Below, piece by piece: positions 6,641 to 8,047 of a stretch of 8,047 nucleotides of DNA. The stretch is from NCBI GenBank assembly GCA_026417425.1, contig JAOADF010000048.1, forward strand, positions 1 through 8,047. Direction: 5' to 3'. A program made the translations under genes and the position numbers. The notes under the pieces are model-generated. The model ran no database searches. It was not told where the DNA came from and saw nothing but the letters and a program-made list of their open reading frames with translations. This DNA is from Dictyoglomaceae bacterium. Lineage in GTDB: Bacteria > Dictyoglomota > Dictyoglomia > Dictyoglomales > Dictyoglomaceae. Numbering within the stretch: position 1 is the stretch's first letter; each line of letters starts with the position of its first letter.

Positions 6641-7951
6641 ATGGATCTAAGAGAAATTTGTTGGGAAATTATTAGAATGTCCTTAGAAAAAGTAGATCCT
6701 AAATCAGCTGTAAAAGGAAATCTTTTTTATGATAGAAATCAGAAAAAGATAAAAGTTAGGGAAAAAGAATTTCCTATTAAGGGAAAAGTATATCTTCTTG
6801 CTGTTGGGAAGGCTTCTTTTCCTATGGTAGAAGCTACCTTGGATATAATGGGAGATTTGATTGAAGAAGGTTATATTGTTGTTCCCTATGGATATGAAGG
6901 AAAAGTTAACAATAGAATTAAAATACTTTGCTCCTCTCATCCTATCCCCGACGAAGAGGGAATGAGAAATGCAGAAAAAATTCTTGAATTTGTTAAAAAC
7001 TTAGATAAAGATGATGTTTTAATCTTTCTTCTTTCGGGAGGAGGGTCCGCCCTTCTCCCTTTACCTCGGGATGGGATAACATTAAAGGATAAAATTGAAA
7101 TAACTAAGCTTCTTCTTTCTTGTTCTGCAAGAATACAGGAGATAAATGCAGTAAGAAAGCATTTAAGTAAGATAAAAGGGGGACAGTTGGCTCAAGTATG
7201 CAAAGGAACCATAATTACCCTGGCAATATCTGATGTTATTGGAAATTCCTTGGATACCATAGCATCGGGTCCCACAGTTCCTGATTCTACAACCTTTAAA
7301 GATGTATATAATATTTTAGAAAAATATGACCTTTGGGATAAAATATCAGAAAGGATAAAAATTTTAATAAATAATGGAATTATCGGAAAAATTCCAGAAA
7401 CTCCAAAGGAAATTGATGAAAGACATTTTGCTACTATAATTTTATCCAATAGAGATTGCTTAGATAAAGTGGTAGAAAAAGCAAAATATTTTGGATTTAA
7501 TCCCCTTCTTTTAACAGGATTTTTAGAAGGAGAAGCAAGGGAAGTAGCAAAAGTAATAGCAGGGATAGTTAAGGAAATAAAATTCTCAAAAAATCCCATA
7601 TCTCCTCCCTGTGCATTAATCTTTGGAGGGGAAACTACAGTTACATTAAAAGGAAAGGGATTAGGAGGAAGAAATCAGGAGCTTGCTCTTTCCTTTGCCA
7701 TAGAAGTTCAAGGAATTGATAATATTCTTTTAGCCTCCTTTGCTACCGATGGGAGAGATGGACCAACGGATTCTGCAGGTGCCTTTTCCCATGGATATAC
7801 TTGTAAAAGAGCTTTAGAATTGAATATGGATCCTCTATCTTATCTTTTAAATAATGACTCCTATCATTTTTTTGAAAAACTCAATGATTTGATAAAAACA
7901 GGTCCTACCCATACCAATGTGAATGATATTTGTGTGGTATTAATAAAATAA
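6641..7951 (+). CDS. Glycerate 2-kinase, MOFRL family (GckA/TtuD type)
   Basis: This ATP-dependent cytoplasmic kinase is predicted to convert D-glycerate to 2-phosphoglycerate, which enters lower glycolysis. Its 436 aa are full length for the family (about 415-445). The N-terminal DUF4147 domain spans roughly 5-240, with AVGKAS (54-59), LSGGGSAL (131-138), the NAVRKHLS(K)IKGG stretch (169-181), ISDVIGN (196-202) and SGPTVPD (209-215). The C-terminal MOFRL domain spans roughly 325-430, with GGETTV (329-334), GGRNQE (342-347), ATDGRDGPTDSAGA (368-381) and GPTHTNVND (421-429). This is the class II glycerate kinase, unrelated in sequence to E. coli GarK/GlxK, and close members such as the Thermotoga enzyme make 2-phosphoglycerate. 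As the last gene of the cluster it is the shared exit for the two D-glycerate-forming reductases (1-702 and 5644-6630). Assignment is firm. Confidence 0.93.
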   Translation: MDLREICWEIIRMSLEKVDPKSAVKGNLFYDRNQKKIKVREKEFPIKGKVYLLAVGKASFPMVEATLDIMGDLIEEGYIVVPYGYEGKVNNRIKILCSSHPIPDEEGMRNAEKILEFVKNLDKDDVLIFLLSGGGSALLPLPRDGITLKDKIEITKLLLSCSARIQEINAVRKHLSKIKGGQLAQVCKGTIITLAISDVIGNSLDTIASGPTVPDSTTFKDVYNILEKYDLWDKISERIKILINNGIIGKIPETPKEIDERHFATIILSNRDCLDKVVEKAKYFGFNPLLLTGFLEGEAREVAKVIAGIVKEIKFSKNPISPPCALIFGGETTVTLKGKGLGGRNQELALSFAIEVQGIDNILLASFATDGRDGPTDSAGAFSHGYTCKRALELNMDPLSYLLNNDSYHFFEKLNDLIKTGPTHTNVNDICVVLIK

Positions 7952-7964
7952 CTACTTTTAAAGT

Positions 7965-8019
7965 TTGATAAAAATCAGCCGGAGGCGAATATCCTCCACA
8001 TGTAGAAATTATATTTTTT
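7965..8019 (+). terminator. Possible transcription end after the operon: GGAGG/CCTCC hairpin with a distant T-run
   Basis: A 5-bp stem, GGAGG at 7981-7985 with CCTCC at 7993-7997 around a 7-base loop, lies 29 bases after the kinase stop. A T6 run occurs at 8014-8019, but 16 bases separate the stem from it, so this is not a textbook Rho-independent terminator. Position after the last gene is the main support. Confidence 0.3.
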
Positions 8020-8032
8020 ATATAAAAATATA
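8010..8032. repeat. A/T-only palindrome in the downstream non-coding tail
   Basis: TATATTTTT (8010-8018) and AAAAATATA (8024-8032) form perfect 9-base inverted arms around a 5-base spacer. It could be part of a bidirectional terminator or a protein site, but an A/T-only palindrome in an A/T-rich gap can arise by chance. No coding region is visible from 7952 to the window end. Confidence 0.3.
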
Positions 8033-8047
8033 AAGAATTATGTGTAA

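Larger units (their letters stand above)
1..7951 (+). other. Eight-gene operon for sugar-acid/hydroxyacid catabolism converging on D-glycerate
   Basis: All eight genes share the strand, with gaps of 0, -8, 16, 12, 18, 13 and 10 bases, and no internal space large enough for a promoter or terminator outside coding sequence. The promoter must lie upstream of the window, because the first gene is already open at base 1. Every product is a soluble enzyme; there is no transporter, regulator, or dehydratase of the enolase or IlvD/Edd type. The pairing of tartronate semialdehyde reductase, glyoxylate/hydroxypyruvate reductase and glycerate 2-kinase defines the core. Confidence 0.8.

Noticed and set aside
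7192..7599. Minus-strand open frame of 135 codons opposite the glycerate kinase
   Set aside because: It is fully contained in a conserved kinase gene, has no recognisable motif and no plausible operon partner; it is a shadow frame.
7965..7970. TTGATA as a -35 box of a promoter for a downstream gene
   Set aside because: No convincing -10 box lies at 16-18 bases spacing (that region is the GC-containing hairpin), and the downstream gene is not in the window.
1..8047. Defence system, CRISPR array, mobile element, tRNA or rRNA
   Set aside because: No repeat-spacer pattern, transposase, integrase, nuclease or structured RNA gene is visible; essentially the whole window is covered by metabolic enzymes.
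8040..8047. Start of another gene at the ATG at 8040
   Set aside because: Only two codons are visible and no Shine-Dalgarno precedes them, so nothing can be supported.

Overview
The window is a single co-directional, plus-strand catabolic gene cluster from an AT-rich bacterium. Eight coding regions sit back to back, with gaps between -8 and +18 bases, strong AGGAGG-type ribosome binding sites, mostly AGA/AGG arginine codons, and Lys/Glu/Ile-rich, Gln-poor proteins. This look fits a low-GC thermophile, for example a Dictyoglomus- or thermophilic Firmicutes-like organism. That taxonomic guess is inference only; there is no rRNA or marker gene in the window.

Layout. 1-702: C-terminal ~80% of a tartronate semialdehyde reductase (GarR/GlxR type), cut by the window edge. 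703-1998: LarA-family nickel-pincer 2-hydroxyacid racemase/epimerase. 1991-2971: D-2-hydroxyacid dehydrogenase without an ACT domain. 2988-3875: DHDPS/NAL-family class I aldolase or dehydratase. 3888-4667: HpcH/HpaI-family metal-dependent aldolase. 4686-5630: xylose-isomerase-like TIM-barrel protein of unknown substrate. 5644-6630: a second D-2-hydroxyacid dehydrogenase, glyoxylate/hydroxypyruvate reductase-like. 6641-7951: glycerate 2-kinase of the MOFRL family. 7952-8047: AT-rich non-coding tail with a small GGAGG/CCTCC hairpin and an A/T palindrome, where the operon probably ends.

How the genes may work together. Three products converge on D-glycerate. GarR-type enzymes reduce tartronate semialdehyde to D-glycerate, glyoxylate/hydroxypyruvate reductases can make D-glycerate from hydroxypyruvate, and the kinase turns D-glycerate into 2-phosphoglycerate. 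The HpcH/HpaI aldolase could supply tartronate semialdehyde plus pyruvate from a 2-keto-3-deoxy (or 5-keto-4-deoxy) sugar acid. The remaining enzymes (LarA homologue, first dehydrogenase, DHDPS-family enzyme, TIM-barrel isomerase) look like the steps that feed a sugar acid or hydroxyacid into this core. The exact starting substrate cannot be read from the window. No dehydratase of the enolase or IlvD/Edd type, no transporter and no regulator are present; these would be expected upstream. The combination of a LarA-type racemase with two aldolases of different fold, two hydroxyacid dehydrogenases and an unassigned isomerase is not one I can match to a described pathway, and it is the main point of interest.
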